Assembly: GCA_010014835.2 (NCBI GenBank)
Contig: JAAAKB020000009.1
Span: 1,124,514-1,149,927 of the forward strand
From: Apostichopus leukothele
Taxonomy: Eukaryota; Echinodermata; Holothuroidea; Aspidochirotida; Stichopodidae
Direction: 5' to 3'
Length of the DNA: 25,414 bases
Shown: piece by piece, positions 1 through 11,099 of the stretch
Numbering within the stretch: position 1 is the first letter of the stretch
Layout of the letters: each line of letters starts with the position of its first letter
The notes under the pieces: model-generated
Database searches by the model: none
Told to the model about the DNA's origin: nothing
What the model saw: the letters and a program-made list of their open reading frames with translations, nothing else
Position numbers and translations under genes: made by a program

Positions 1-551
1 CAGTATTTAGTCATGGTAGCTATGTGGTTGTCAGATATACAGTATTTAGTTATGTTGGCTGTTGTATGTAAGCTCTGCCAAAAACAATGAGCTTAATAAT
101 GGTAGTTGTTGGAAGGTAGCAATACATTTCTTAGTTATGATGGCTATGGGCTTTCAATTATGTAGTGGTTAGTTACCAAGATTACTGGATGGCAGTTACA
201 TAGTACTAATATTCTATATATGAAACCTTTCCTTCTTAGACATGAAGGCACCATGAACACAGTGGCATGATAGACCTTTTACAAACTTGCATTGAGGATG
301 GCTATACAGCATTCTGATATCATCTGAATATATGAGGTGACTAAAGGAAGCGATAGCAATCCCTATCTCAGAGGGAGAAAGTTAACTGGACAGACAGGAA
401 GGTGGATGCAGAGTAAGATGGTGGGAAGATATGATCTTACCAATGTTGATGATGAATGCTCTCCTCAAAAGAAGTGTCTATCATTAAGGTTAATATGTCC
501 TAATAATTACATATTACACACTTAGCAACATAAGAGCCATATATATCATAC
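1..551. repeat. ZMIZ intron with degenerate repeats
   Basis: No gene is supported here. On the minus strand this lies immediately downstream of the ZMIZ exon at 552-700, so it is expected to be intron. Positions 1-180 hold diverged copies of a TAGTTATGATGGCTATG-like phrase (starting near 8, 48 and 133). The open frame at 337-525 has no initiation or splice context and no recognisable motif. Confidence 0.4.
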
Positions 552-700
552 CTTGGCCAAAAGAGTTGCTTTGAAGTTGAGCGCTATTGGTGGTTTGAGT
601 GACACCCCAAACTGTGGCGACAACGCTAAGTGACTGTTGCTGAGATTGTTGTTGCTGCTGCTGCTGGGTACCACCCTGCTGCCATGACACAGTGCCGTCA
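552..700 (-). CDS. ZMIZ1: ZMIZ1-family exon (glutamine tract and SVVATVWGVT motif), partial gene
   Basis: This internal exon of 149 bases is read on the minus strand. Its acceptor follows a T-rich tract ending TTTTTACCTGTTAG (AG at 702-701), and its donor is CCAAG|GTATGA (GT at 551-550). It enters in phase 2 and leaves in phase 1. With the codon split from the previous exon, it reads S-DGTVSWQQGGT, then seven Q, S, three Q, then SLSVVATVWGVTQTTNSAQ and QSNSFGQ. Vertebrate ZMIZ1 has the same order at this point: a DGS segment, VPWQQ, then SLSVVTTVWGVT. ZMIZ1 proteins are nuclear transcriptional co-regulators with an SP-RING (PIAS-like) domain nearer the C-terminus; that domain is not in the window. 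The glutamine tract replaces a short N/P-containing linker of the vertebrate protein as I recall it. The next exon, towards lower coordinates, was not found in 1-551. Family assignment rests on remembered motifs, not on a search. Confidence 0.9.
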
Positions 701-1035
701 CTAACAGGTAAAAACCAATGTGAGAAGAAAATGTATTATTAATTTCAGGTCACAATCGTTATTGCTAGGAAAAGGAATTCCCAAATAAAAAGACAAAATT
801 TTATGCTCGAAAAGACCCCCAACAATATAAAATATATCAAACAAAGAGCACCCAGCATATTACAATTATTGGTGAAATATGGACGCTTCAGGAACAAAGC
901 AAGCAAATTTTTGGGATTGTTTTGTTTTGTTTGTGTGTGTGCTTAATTTACCAAGTAAGCGTTCCAGGTACTTGATAAGGTATGAGTTTGAAGGTTATTC
1001 GCATTGGAAAAGGTTCAGGTTTTATATTGACAAGG

Positions 1036-1480
1036 TTCAGGTTTACATTGGCCTGCTCTGTTGAATTAGATTAAGGTCCTCATTTAACCAACTTAGGTTC
1101 AGGATTACATTTAACTAACCAAGCAGGTTTATCTTGGCCTTATCTACTGCATTAGAAGTAAGGTTCATATTAACCAGATAAGGTTCAGGTTTACATTAAA
1201 GTAACCAAGCAGGTTTATCTTTGCCTTATCCACTGCATTATAAGTAAAAGTTCATATTAACCAGATAAGGTTCAGGTTTACATTTAAGTAACCAAGCAGG
1301 TTTATCATACCTTCTCTACTGCATTAGAAGTAAGGTTCTTATTAAACCAGATAAGGTTCAGGTTTACATTTTAGGTTTGTCTGTTCTATTGAAATTACTG
1401 GAAGGTTGATATAAATCAGATAAAGTTCAGGTTGACATTGAAGATACAATGCAGGTTTAAATTCCCCTGACCTGATGAGG
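1036..1480. repeat. 86/87-bp minisatellite in the ZMIZ intron
   Basis: Three well-conserved units start at TTCAGGWTTACATT at 1098, 1184 and 1271, with a fourth start at 1357, giving a period of 86-87 bp. Each unit contains CCAAGCAGGTTTATC, CTGCATTAGAAGTAAGGTTC and AACCAGATAAGG. A shortened unit at 1036-1097 and decayed pieces out to about 1480 flank the core. The array lies entirely within the 886-base intron between the two ZMIZ exons and makes up about half of it. Confidence 0.9.
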
Positions 1481-1586
1481 TTCGGACTATCATATCCACC
1501 TCATCTCCCTAAGGTTAGCTCAGGTTTTATATTTACATGACAAACTGTGGGTCTACATTTTGGGAAGGGCTCAGGTTTGAACTCAC

Positions 1587-1722
1587 CTCTGAGGCACTTG
1601 TGAGAAGGCTTTGGGCATAGAGTGGTGCATCGAAGAAGCTGAAACTCTGGCTCCCTCTAAAGCTCGACTTTTCCGTAACAACAAAAGCTTTCCAAGTTCT
1701 TCACACCAATGGGACAGTTGAG
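1587..1722 (-). CDS. ZMIZ1: ZMIZ1-family exon (WCEELGKLLLLR motif), partial gene
   Basis: This internal exon of 136 bases on the minus strand has an acceptor TTCCTTGCAG (AG at 1724-1723) and a consensus donor CAGAG|GTGAGT (GT at 1586-1585). It enters in phase 1 with two bases completing a codon and leaves in phase 2. Its last two bases join the first base of the 700-552 exon to give Ser, so the two exons splice in frame across an 886-base intron. Only one frame is open. It reads QLSHWCEELGKLLLLRKS, followed by a basic, serine-rich stretch that ends KAFSQVPQ. Vertebrate ZMIZ1 has [20 protein letters not shown] at the end of its N-terminal helical domain. As I recall, vertebrate ZMIZ2 lacks this N-terminal part, so the gene is ZMIZ1-like, probably the single invertebrate orthologue. 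Exons for the preceding part of the domain were not recognised upstream. Confidence 0.92.
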
Positions 1723-2159
1723 CTGCAAGGAATAATGGAAAATGGAATATATTGAAAAAAACTTGTCTCTTTGGTCTGGTCTAAAACAATCACACCGTTT
1801 TATAGAAATAATCAAAGACTTGGAATAAATCTTAAAATTGTCATCACCAAGCTTTTGATCACTGCAAAGGTCTTTCATTTCCATACTAAACAAGCCATGT
1901 GATAAACAAGTTTTAGAAGTGAAAAAAATGAAATTATAATGTAGGGAATGTAAATGTTAGAATCTGACTAAAGAAACTTTTTACTATCAATATATTAAAA
2001 TATTGTGTGGATTTTTGTAGAAGTTGTATGTATTTGAGACAGGTAGGTATGTTCTTTAGCTTTCCTGTTATTCTTTCCTTATTTGTATTCTGATTGGGTA
2101 TATATACCCCTTTAACCACATGACAATACACACCACTTTAACCCTTGTGTGCACCACTG

Positions 2160-2180
2160 TCAGGAGCAATATTGGCTCCT
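2160..2180. repeat. Short hairpin, AGGAGC/GCTCCT
   Basis: A 6-bp inverted repeat (AGGAGC and GCTCCT) surrounds a central AATATT palindrome. It is short enough to be chance, and no role is claimed. Confidence 0.4.
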
Positions 2181-2699
2181 ATGTAATGTAACACTATAAG
2201 TTGATACCCTAGACAAGATCAGTGTTGGGGGGGAGAGCATTGTGGTTGTGGTTTGGATTCCACACATAGCTACATCCAAAGGTCAAAAGCACTGAGCTAG
2301 CCTGCCTGACAGGAGACACCCAATAAAATAGTTGCAGCAATTAGAGAAGATTTACTGGTTGAAATCAGCAGAGAAAGTATATATATAAATACAGTATGTG
2401 AAGTCACAGGCTAGTAGATGATTCTGCCTGCCTGATAAACACTGACTAAACATTACATATATCCTTGGCTTTGTATTTAGGAGAGACAGTCCAGGCACTG
2501 TTAAATACATGAGGGGTGTTTATGTGAAATGCATCATTCAAACTGTGTACATGTTGTTGTTATTGTGCATGCATGCAGGCAGGTAACCTAGGAAGTCATG
2601 CACGTGTAGTATTTGTGCATGTATGAAGATGTAAGTTCAATTGAGATCAACAAAGATCGTAATGAACAGTTTAAAATGACAAAGTTATTTTGACAATGG

Positions 2700-2960
2700 T
2701 AAGTTGCCCCATGGCTCTGATAGTCTGAAGTTTGGAAAGAGTTCAAAGGTCAACTAAGGTCAGTGCAGGTCAATGTAGGATTATTTTGTAAACAATATCT
2801 CAAGAAGGAAAAGCGTACCAGGCTTCATAGTTCATACTTCACATGTGCTGATGTGGCACACTTTTTATGACCCTAGGAAAAGCTCTTGTTTTTGGTAAAG
2901 GAGGTGAAAGTTTAATTTTCCTTGAGAGGTATACATTCCTTTTAATAGGGCAATTTTGTC
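2700..2960. repeat. Probable dispersed repeat with AGGTCA direct repeats
   Basis: The segment starts near GAAGTTTGGAAAGAGTTCAAAGGTCA and continues through an AATATCTCAAGAAGG-like phrase and TTCATAGTTCATACTTCACATG. This style of sequence is familiar from high-copy repeats of marine invertebrate genomes. It carries three AGGTCA hexamers at 2747, 2757 and 2767, each separated by exactly four bases. Copy number cannot be tested from this window. Confidence 0.45.
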
Positions 2961-5199
2961 ACTTCCAGAAGGTTTCAGCTTAGGTTAAGATGCTTGGGCC
3001 CATTAAAGGGTGATTTTTTCTGGTCCCAAGAGATATCCTAGTATTTTAAGTCCACAAGAAAAGTCAAGAATTGATCACAAGTTGGCTGCCCATCTTGTTC
3101 TTGGGCAGCCAAGTATCACAACACTCACTTAAAGTTAATTCACACAAGTGACTCTTATACTAGATTTGAGGAGAATCTACTTTCTCTTTACATATGTGGC
3201 AATTATAATATTCCCTACACAAATTGTACTTCCCCCCCCCCCTTACAATGAATGGGAGGGTCCTCACTCATTAATTCTACTAACTGGATAATTGCAAATT
3301 GGTTTCTATTTGACATACCTCGACCTTATACAAAATTATGTCTGAGTCTGTCACAAAAAATCCATTACATGGATTCACTAGATATTGTAGACTACCATTA
3401 CATTTTTGCATTATGTCTCTTTTGTAAGATTTATGCACTACATTATTACATATATTACATATTATATCATCGTAAATGTTAACTCTACACTAACACCATG
3501 GTGGATATGAGCTAGACAGAACCGATTAACAGACTGGGTTAATTTAGTATTTCAGTCTGAAATAAGCTGTTTGAATGAAAGACTAAAGATTCAACCACCT
3601 ATAATATCTGCCTGATACATATGCATATGATACAAATAATGAATAATGTAGCAGCATGCATTCAACTGAAAACTCACTTCCTTCCTCTTCACTAAAAATA
3701 GAATGACAAAGATACCTTCATGAAAAACAGAGATAGCTTGGAATGGCAAATTGTTTTTTTGTTTTGTTTTGAAAGCTGCATTTGACTGGATACGAAATTA
3801 CCTCAGATAGCAGCTCATGTGCATGATACTGGTATATAATTACTATAGAAAGATTCAAAATTGTCAGAGTGTGGGAAAGTGCTCATGGGTCTGATAAATA
3901 TGGCAAGCTTCATAAAACATGTATTTCTGATTTGTAACAAATTCAAGGTGTCTGAAGAGTTTACAACACTACAAACAACTCCAGCAAAACTGTAAAATTG
4001 TAGTACTGTAGTTTGAAGAAGCTCTAATCTCTAAAAGCACACCTTACATACAAATTAACCTTATAATATTCTGACTGTTAGGCAATAAGGTACACATGTA
4101 GAAATGCATGCATCACTTTATGACCAGCAAAAGATAAAAACCGAGAGAGTCAAAGTGGCTCACATTATACCGAATGACAATAAATCAGGAATACTTCTAC
4201 CAGGCATTGGCAGCTAACTAGGCCTCCCCTCCTTGGCATAAACAGCGACTTTGCCAAATTAAATTTGTTGTGCATTTCCGAGCTAGTTGTCAAGGTTCTT
4301 GTTGCCAACGAACTTGTAGGGAGGTATACCTTCAAGTCTTGTACAAACATTGGCTGACATCTGACACTTTACATTGATATGATAAACTTGCATGCACATA
4401 AAAGATTCATGTTTTGTAAACCAAACCGAAATAGATAGTCTCGTTTAAGTGATACTGTACAAACATATGGTTAATATGGCTATTAAAAGTTCACGTAATT
4501 AAGGGCCTTAACTTTCTGGTTTGCCTTTCCTTCCAGATAAACATTATGTATGGTATTAGCAATTATGTTACAGTCATTACCACTCTTGTGATGATATACT
4601 GGGTGGTACATATTTACAGAACTTCACTGTCACCGATCTTGATGTCTCTCAGAATTGAACCAGTGGATGAAAGCTACAATTTGATCACATTTCATTGTAA
4701 TTAACGATGTTCTTCTGTTCTATTTCATCTGTATATGTCGCTTGAACATAATGAACAGATCAGTGGTTATTTCCACATAAATTGGTAAAGTAATGTGACC
4801 TACTCGGGGCTACAAAAATGTAAAATAATCACTCAGTGCCACAGCCTTTGGTACTAAAGGTACCACTAACTCCCCCTCCCCCTTCCCTTCCCCTCCCCAT
4901 CCTGCCCACTGCACTGTGCTCCTTAATTCATACACCTCTCTCCCCTTCTTTCAACATTTAGATCTCTTTTCATTATCTTAGTTTCATCTGAGTATTAACG
5001 AGCCCAGACATCCTCCTAGTATATATCCTCTCTCTGGGTTACACATTTCAATCAAGCCAACTAATACCTTTCTAACTTGAGGCCAAGACATTATACTATC
5101 ACATCGACCAAAGCTGTGTTTCTACAAACAGACACTGGTAACAAACAACTCCTCAAATTCTTGTAAATAATGAATGAAAACATCCATGGTATTCAGCTC

Positions 5200-5243
5200 G
5201 GTAACCATTGACCTCTTTCAACAGAGGTTGAACAAAGGTTACC
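5200..5243. repeat. Imperfect 44-nt hairpin
   Basis: GGTAACC (5200-5206) pairs perfectly with GGTTACC (5237-5243). Inside this, TTGACCTCT pairs with AGAGGTTGA, using two wobble pairs around a six-base loop. It is short for a microRNA precursor and sits in non-coding DNA. It is reported only as a structure. Confidence 0.4.
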
Positions 5244-8241
5244 TGGGCGAGAGTGTGCTGATTAACTATCCTACAGTGAAGGTTAAGTGCCATTTAGACT
5301 TATAGAAAGGAGAGGGAGGGGGGGGGGGGTGGAAATATTGATCACTGTTTAAAGTTAACAAGGAATGGTTACATTTACAATGATAATTTTTTAGCCATGT
5401 GAGTGAAAATCAAAAACAAAGACTGATTGTGGTAGGTGGCTTCAAGGTTCGCTTTCAGTAATTGCTTTGGTTGAAATTTCTTGATTGTTAACAAGTGACG
5501 AAAGAGCAGCAAAATTACACACTGCATTGGCTTTATATTGTTGTTGTTCATATTTGAAAATATGTAAAGACCAGGGCTAAAAAGTTGGACATCAGTTCAA
5601 AATCAGTTCGTTGGTGTACAACTGAACTTCATGAAAAATGAAAAAATTTAATTCAACTATTAACATAGATGTCAAAGTTATAAACAACCACACTACATAT
5701 ACCGCCAACTAGCAAACAAACACTTTTAGGCATGCAAGCTCGCACACTAAAAGAAACAAACTTATCACTGAAGATGGGTTAGAAAGTCGTCTGACAACCT
5801 ATCGTTTTAAGTCTGTGTGAGGTATGAGCATAGCTCTAAATCATAATCAAGTCTTAGCCACATGAATGTAATCTCTCCAATGAATAACATACATGTATCA
5901 ATTCATAGCATGTATCATTTACAAAAGACAAAGAAGTTCTGGTTATTTTATCACATCCAAATCTGATATCTCTCAAATTTGCAAAGAAGCCAGTTTTTTG
6001 TATTTTTTTTGCTTAAATAAGCAAGGTTTTCCCTTCGGGTGATATGTCCTTTGGCACTTCTCTATATATATTTGTACCCAGACATCCCTGAATCTCTTCA
6101 TTTTGACCTCTCCCCTTGACCTTCCAGGGAGGTATTATATGGAAGATCACCTTAAAGGTCACACTATCAGAACAGGATACTTCTTAATTGCTCCCATATG
6201 GTGATACTTCACACCCATTTAGTAGATATTACTACCAACCACTTCTACCGCCATCACCAACATCATCCTTTATCTGATGGCTTGGGGACCTCTCTCCACC
6301 TCTCACTCTCTCTCTTTCTCTCTCACTCACACACAACAAACTTGTTAGCCTTGAATTTTGAGCTCTATCTGAACTCTAAATATCTTCCCGCTTACCAATC
6401 AAACTTTGCCAAGGTTGATAGTAAAAATTTCCAGAATAAAATATCACCTGATACCTGCCAAGTTCAAGAGTTCACCATAGGAAGGATGCAAATGACAAAG
6501 GAAACCCCAAATAAAAGAAGATGGGTATGAATAGGACAAAGTGGTATAGCTTGAGTGGTTAAACTCTTGAACCAAACTGTAAAACTGAAATACATCTTAA
6601 TGGCTTTATATGAAACCATATCATAGGAAAACACAGTCTAGAAATCTACTTTCTTATCTTTGTAAAAGAGTGGCAAACAAATTGCATTAAAACAGTCTTT
6701 GTACACATACAACGGATAAAAACAAAGATATCAATTCCATTTTTGTTTTCATTCTTTTCTTGTTGTTACTACAACAAACAATGATGCAGTATATTCTTTG
6801 TTAATGGGTTATGCTGAAGTGTAATTATAAAGAAGTGTGTCATCCCACTGAGAATTAGATTACAATATTTTGTTACATCTGTTTCGACAAAAGCATCATT
6901 AGGATAGCCACAGCCAATGTACCTTTCATAGTTCCTAGACTATACTGAACTATTAACAGTTTTAAACTAGTTAAGCAAACCTGTCTGTGTCCAGAAATTC
7001 CAATCGATGCAAGTTGTAGTTTATATACTTGCAAGCATTCTTTTCTCTTTCATAGATGAAAGAATAAATGCTTCACTTTTGAGAATGTAATGAGTTCTGT
7101 AACTTCACGTTCGTATTCACTCAAACTGTCAAAATCCAATTAGAATTTTTCAGGAGAATTATTGCAAAGAAGGAAGGATTGAAACCTTTATCAATTTCCT
7201 GCTCCTTGTTTTTTTTGTTATTTTATTTGTTATTATTTTTTTTGTTATTTTATTTTTTATTATTGTCATCTTTAATGAGGGTAGTCCTGCTCAGTGCAAA
7301 AGTACTGCTTTCCAGAAGAGCCCTTTGCTCCCTTTACTGTACATAACTCTTGAAATGACATCATCATTGTGGAATCTGTACACTTGATTGTTCATATACC
7401 CTACCAATACCATCTATTTGAATGATATTCTAAAATATACAAGAACTTTCAAAATCAGCACAGATTTAATTGCTTTTTCCTTTCACTATGTGCAAATCCA
7501 ATTTGATATAATTACAAAAAAAAAAGGTATAATTTTTTAAACATTCTATTAAAACCAAATAATTCCCCTTATCATACAATAGTTATTTTCCACTCCCATC
7601 CTTTCTCAAATCAGACTATAACAAATAAAATCTGTTACATTGATGTCACACTCCAAATTTCCTTTACAGTTCTGTAACTTAAATGTAACACAAAGTCTGT
7701 GCACTATAGCAACATCAGTCATTGACTGAAGTTCTTAATATCTCCAGCTTCCACTTGGTACAACTTAAAGCCTTCATACATTTAGATCAATGAGTGAGCC
7801 TAGCTTTCTGCTGTGGTAGTAGCCTATCACTAGCCAGTTCTACAACACCTAAACTGGCATTGTCACCGCTCGTCAGTCTTAGCCTGTTATTAGCCAGTGC
7901 TACACACGTCACTTATTGCATCAGGCTATATCACTGCTCCTAACACATCTTCTATTCAGTTAAGCACTTTTACACCAAATGAATTTTGGAGTTCATTTTG
8001 TGTTTGAAACTGCTTCTTCCTTCTAATAATCAAATTTAGGGAAACAATGCCGTTAGGCTTTGTGACACAGGCTTGATAACATCAATAAATGATCGTCAGA
8101 AGAGATAGGCTGACCTGCTCATGGCCACCGTCGTCGTCGAGGTGGAGGATGCTAGTCAGGTCTAGATTTGCGTCAGTTTTCAGAGCAATTAAGCCACTCC
8201 TCTCACATAAATGCAAAGAGTAAGCCAAGTGGAACTTGACG

Positions 8242-8402
8242 AGAGTTGACATAAATATTACTGCATATGACAAGCATTCTAATAGAGAATGCATTACAGG
8301 GTTAACCATGTAAAACTGTTTAGAGTTGACATAAATATTACTGCATACAACAAAGCATTCTAATAGAGAATGCATTACACGGTTAATCATGTAAAACTGT
8401 TA
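8242..8402. repeat. 80-bp tandem duplication
   Basis: Two adjacent copies start at AGAGTTGACATAAATATTAC at 8242 and 8322 and run through GCATTCTAATAGAGAATGC and CATGTAAAACTGTT. They differ at only a few positions, which points to a recent duplication. Each unit also contains the internal palindrome GCATTCTaatAGAGAATGC. The minus-strand open frame across the copies repeats the same peptide and is not a gene. Confidence 0.9.
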
Positions 8403-11099
8403 AAAGGTAGTTGGGCTGGCAAACTCCCAACCTATCAAAGTAATAGAAAACTGTACACAGAGGAAACGCATGCTGAAATTACATTGGTTGATATAAACAG
8501 AAGACCGTTTTGTCATACCACTACTTATAAGCCTGACACAATAAAGTTTTATATTTTTTTTTGTTTTTTTGTCCATACCAACTTTAACAATTTGGTACTA
8601 TACTTTATATATTTAAAGCAATTTATCCTTGTAGGCTTTGATGATTTTCTCCTTTTTTTTAATTCATTTTTCTCACATCTTTTCTTCCAGTATTTAATTA
8701 AACTGGGATTTTCTTCTTTTTTTTTTGGTAGCAGTGACCCCACCAATAAAGTCGAATAATTGCCCCTGATATTAATTGTACATATTTGCTATGTATGAGT
8801 CATAGTCAATAGAGCAGACAAAGGCCAAAATTACTCAGGATGTTTTCAGCAGTTACAGCACTTGGTGATGTGAGGCAACATATTGCAATACAAAACAACC
8901 ATCTCTGTTTCGACATCTTTTAAGAAAAGAGAGGAGGCTAAATTGTCAAGGAAAAGGTTACTGGGTAAGCTCCCTGAGAATGACTACAACAGAATTACAA
9001 CAGAGGTACTGTACGTATATGTAAATGCCTTGTCTTGGAGGATAAGACCACACACATGTGTAGGCAAACATGATAACAATGCTTAAGCTTAGGAAAGGAT
9101 ATAAACTGGGTTTTGACAAATTCCAATCAATGACTCAGAATGGTTGGTTCTAAAAGCACAATGATATGTCAGCTAGCAAAAATGCTGAGCTGCAGTCAGA
9201 AAATTAGCTATCCCAAATCCCAGCTAACCAGGACAAATATCAAAACAGGCTCAGTCAGGTATGTGACTCATTGAGATATGTTCCACCACATGAGATATGC
9301 TTTTACAATTCATAGGGGCAGTGAAGAATAGACATTTTTTTGGTTGGGAAATGACCCCTTTTTCTCCTTCACACACTGGGCAGAAGTTTAGAAAGATTGC
9401 AATGGATAATGTCTGCTGCTAGTAGTAAAGTAGGCCATCATTAATAATGACAATTGTTAACACAGGCAAGCTTAAACACAATGAAGGTTATAAAGCAATA
9501 CTTTGCAGTGGAAATAGATATTTCTTTCTATCTTTCTTCTTATTCTTTCTTGTTTTGGTCTGCTAGGGGAGGATGGAGAGGATGACAGCATAATACAAGA
9601 ATTTATTATCATCTGTGCCTCACTTATTTCAAGACTTTGACACTAGCATTATGAAAAGCAACATATTAATCTGAGCTAACCAATTTAGACCTATAATTAC
9701 TAACCCACAACCCCATCAGAAATCAGTCTTTGATTGCCAAAATTGATAATTATTACAATACAGCAATTGGCCAGACCTCTTCACATTACCGCTCTCCCAA
9801 TTGCTCCTTATTGATACTAATAGCATCTCATCTTTTCATTACTTTGACAAAATACTGAAGATGATCATATTCATCTTGTCGCCTCTTATATGTGACATAT
9901 GTTTTATGTTTTAAGTGTAAACCATGATTCAATGACAGACAAGATTTGCCTCTAAACCTCCAGGCACTCTTTGTGGACTGCTCGCCGGGACAAGAACATC
10001 TTCACCTACCACTCCCACACATTTCAATTTCTCTCTCCAACGTTTTTCTTTCGTTTTTTGTTGTTGTGCTCTTTACCATTTTCATAATTTAGACTGACGA
10101 GCAATCTCGATGTACGACAAAGGCATTTGAACTTGTGCTGTGATTGGCTTGGCCAATTCCGAGACGACTGCTATAGCATCAATGAACATGTGACACCTCC
10201 ACCAAACAATGCCGGACATGTGTGTGTGTATGTAGGAACGACAGATGCACAGTAGAGCAAATGTTGTTACACTGCACACCGACGAAAAAAGGTTTAGAGG
10301 GATTGTAAGATTATCAACTGATATTGTTTGGTGAAACTATCATTATCATAAATGTTATCACAAAATGAATCACAAATCATGTGCTGTACACATATGATTT
10401 TGCCAACTAGCTATATTTATACTTTAATCAAGAGATTATAGTCTAGGCTCTTCTCTGCTATAGGAGCATACTTTAATATACATGCCTTTGCCAAGTTCCT
10501 GTCTAGACAAGATGTGCCCATTCCTTTACTAAAACTTCCTTACTTACTTTTCTCAAAGGGTTTTTGCAAACACTTGGCAAATATCGACTATGAAAGGCAG
10601 AAAATGTAATGAAGTCTTGTTTTGTCTGTTTGTTTTTTTCTGTATAAATTCTAACGGTCTAAAGTCTTTATCTCCACGTTCTCCCCCCTTCCCATTCAAT
10701 TTGCCTAGATCCTTCCTTCCTTCTCCCCCATAGTCCCATGGAAATTGCCATTAGAACAGATCTTCACCAGGTAGGTCTGTTTAATACCCACGACATCAAC
10801 ATACATGCTACATCAGACTAGGAAAATTCCAAACCTTGAAAATGAAACTACACACATACCAGGAAATGACCACTTCTATAGCAAATAATATCACATGCAG
10901 GAAGGGGATTTCCCACTTTATGGCACAGGACATTGTTGGATAAAATAGGAGGAAGATGATACACTACTACCATACATATAATACCCTCTGGCTAATGGTT
11001 ATTATAGTCATAGCCGATTTAAAAACTTAACATTAGCAATGAACAATACAGCTGACATGTTCACTTAGTGATTCCTTTTCACGTTTTGTAGAAGAAACT
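8403..11099. other. Gene-free stretch
   Basis: No gene is recognised. T-rich tracts occur at 8550-8725 and a pyrimidine tract at 9525-9560. Several short open frames (8883-9086 plus, 10082-10279 minus) have no family motif. Isolated splice-like signals at 9569 and 10733-10770 are discussed among the rejected items. The most unusual part is the CpG-containing patch at 9975-10290. Confidence 0.45.
10142..10158. promoter_or_regulatory. Inverted CCAAT boxes in a CpG-containing patch
   Basis: TGATTGGCTTGGCCAATTC contains ATTGG (10143-10147) and CCAAT (10153-10157), facing each other. CCAAT in either orientation is the NF-Y binding core. The surrounding 9975-10290 has more CpG and G+C than its neighbours (CGCCGGG, CTCGATGTACGAC, CCGAGACGAC). 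This could mark a promoter, perhaps an internal or 5' promoter of the minus-strand ZMIZ gene. No start codon or first exon of a known family is visible, so the call is speculative. Confidence 0.2.

Larger units (their letters stand above)
1723..8081. other. Gene-free stretch (ZMIZ intron or intergenic)
   Basis: No exon is supported here on either strand. Low-complexity tracts include an 11-C run at 3232-3242, a C/T tract at 4870-4901, a 12-G run at 5318-5329, a CT/CA microsatellite at 6290-6337 and a T-rich tract at 7208-7265 built from TTTTGTTATTTTATT units. The 110-codon open frame at 6198-6530 runs through the CT microsatellite and has no recognisable motif, so it is not called. If the ZMIZ gene extends upstream, this is its intron. 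Confidence 0.5.

Noticed and set aside
441-490. Possible ZMIZ downstream microexon on the minus strand (TSFEESIHHQH then GTAAGA)
   Set aside because: The acceptor is weak and the peptide does not match the ZMIZ1 region that follows SVVTTVWGVT.
4260-4277. 18-base phrase TAAATTTGTTGTGCATTT shared with 17052-17069
   Set aside because: The flanks do not align, so a shared repeat is not supported beyond this A+T-rich word.
4637-4676. Minus-strand 40-base exon-like interval (LSSTGSILRDIKI) with phases compatible with the ZMIZ exon at 1722
   Set aside because: The acceptor lacks a pyrimidine tract, the donor GTGACA is weak, and the peptide does not resemble the conserved ZMIZ1 sequence expected before WCEELG.
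6198-6530. 110-codon plus-strand open frame
   Set aside because: It runs through a CT/CA microsatellite, has no motif and no splice context.
9569-9642. Plus-strand acceptor followed by the frame EDGEDDSIIQEFIIICASL
   Set aside because: The frame stops soon after, no upstream exon exists, and the acceptor lies at the end of a simple pyrimidine tract.
10082-10279. Minus-strand 65-codon frame ending ELAKPITAQVQMPLSYIEIA...
   Set aside because: All three minus-strand frames are open through its latter part because of local composition, and no family is recognised.
10733-10770. 35-base plus-strand interval between CTTCTCCCCCATAG and CAG|GTAGGT
   Set aside because: Isolated splice-like signals in a pyrimidine-rich stretch; two frames are open, with no neighbouring exons and no motif.
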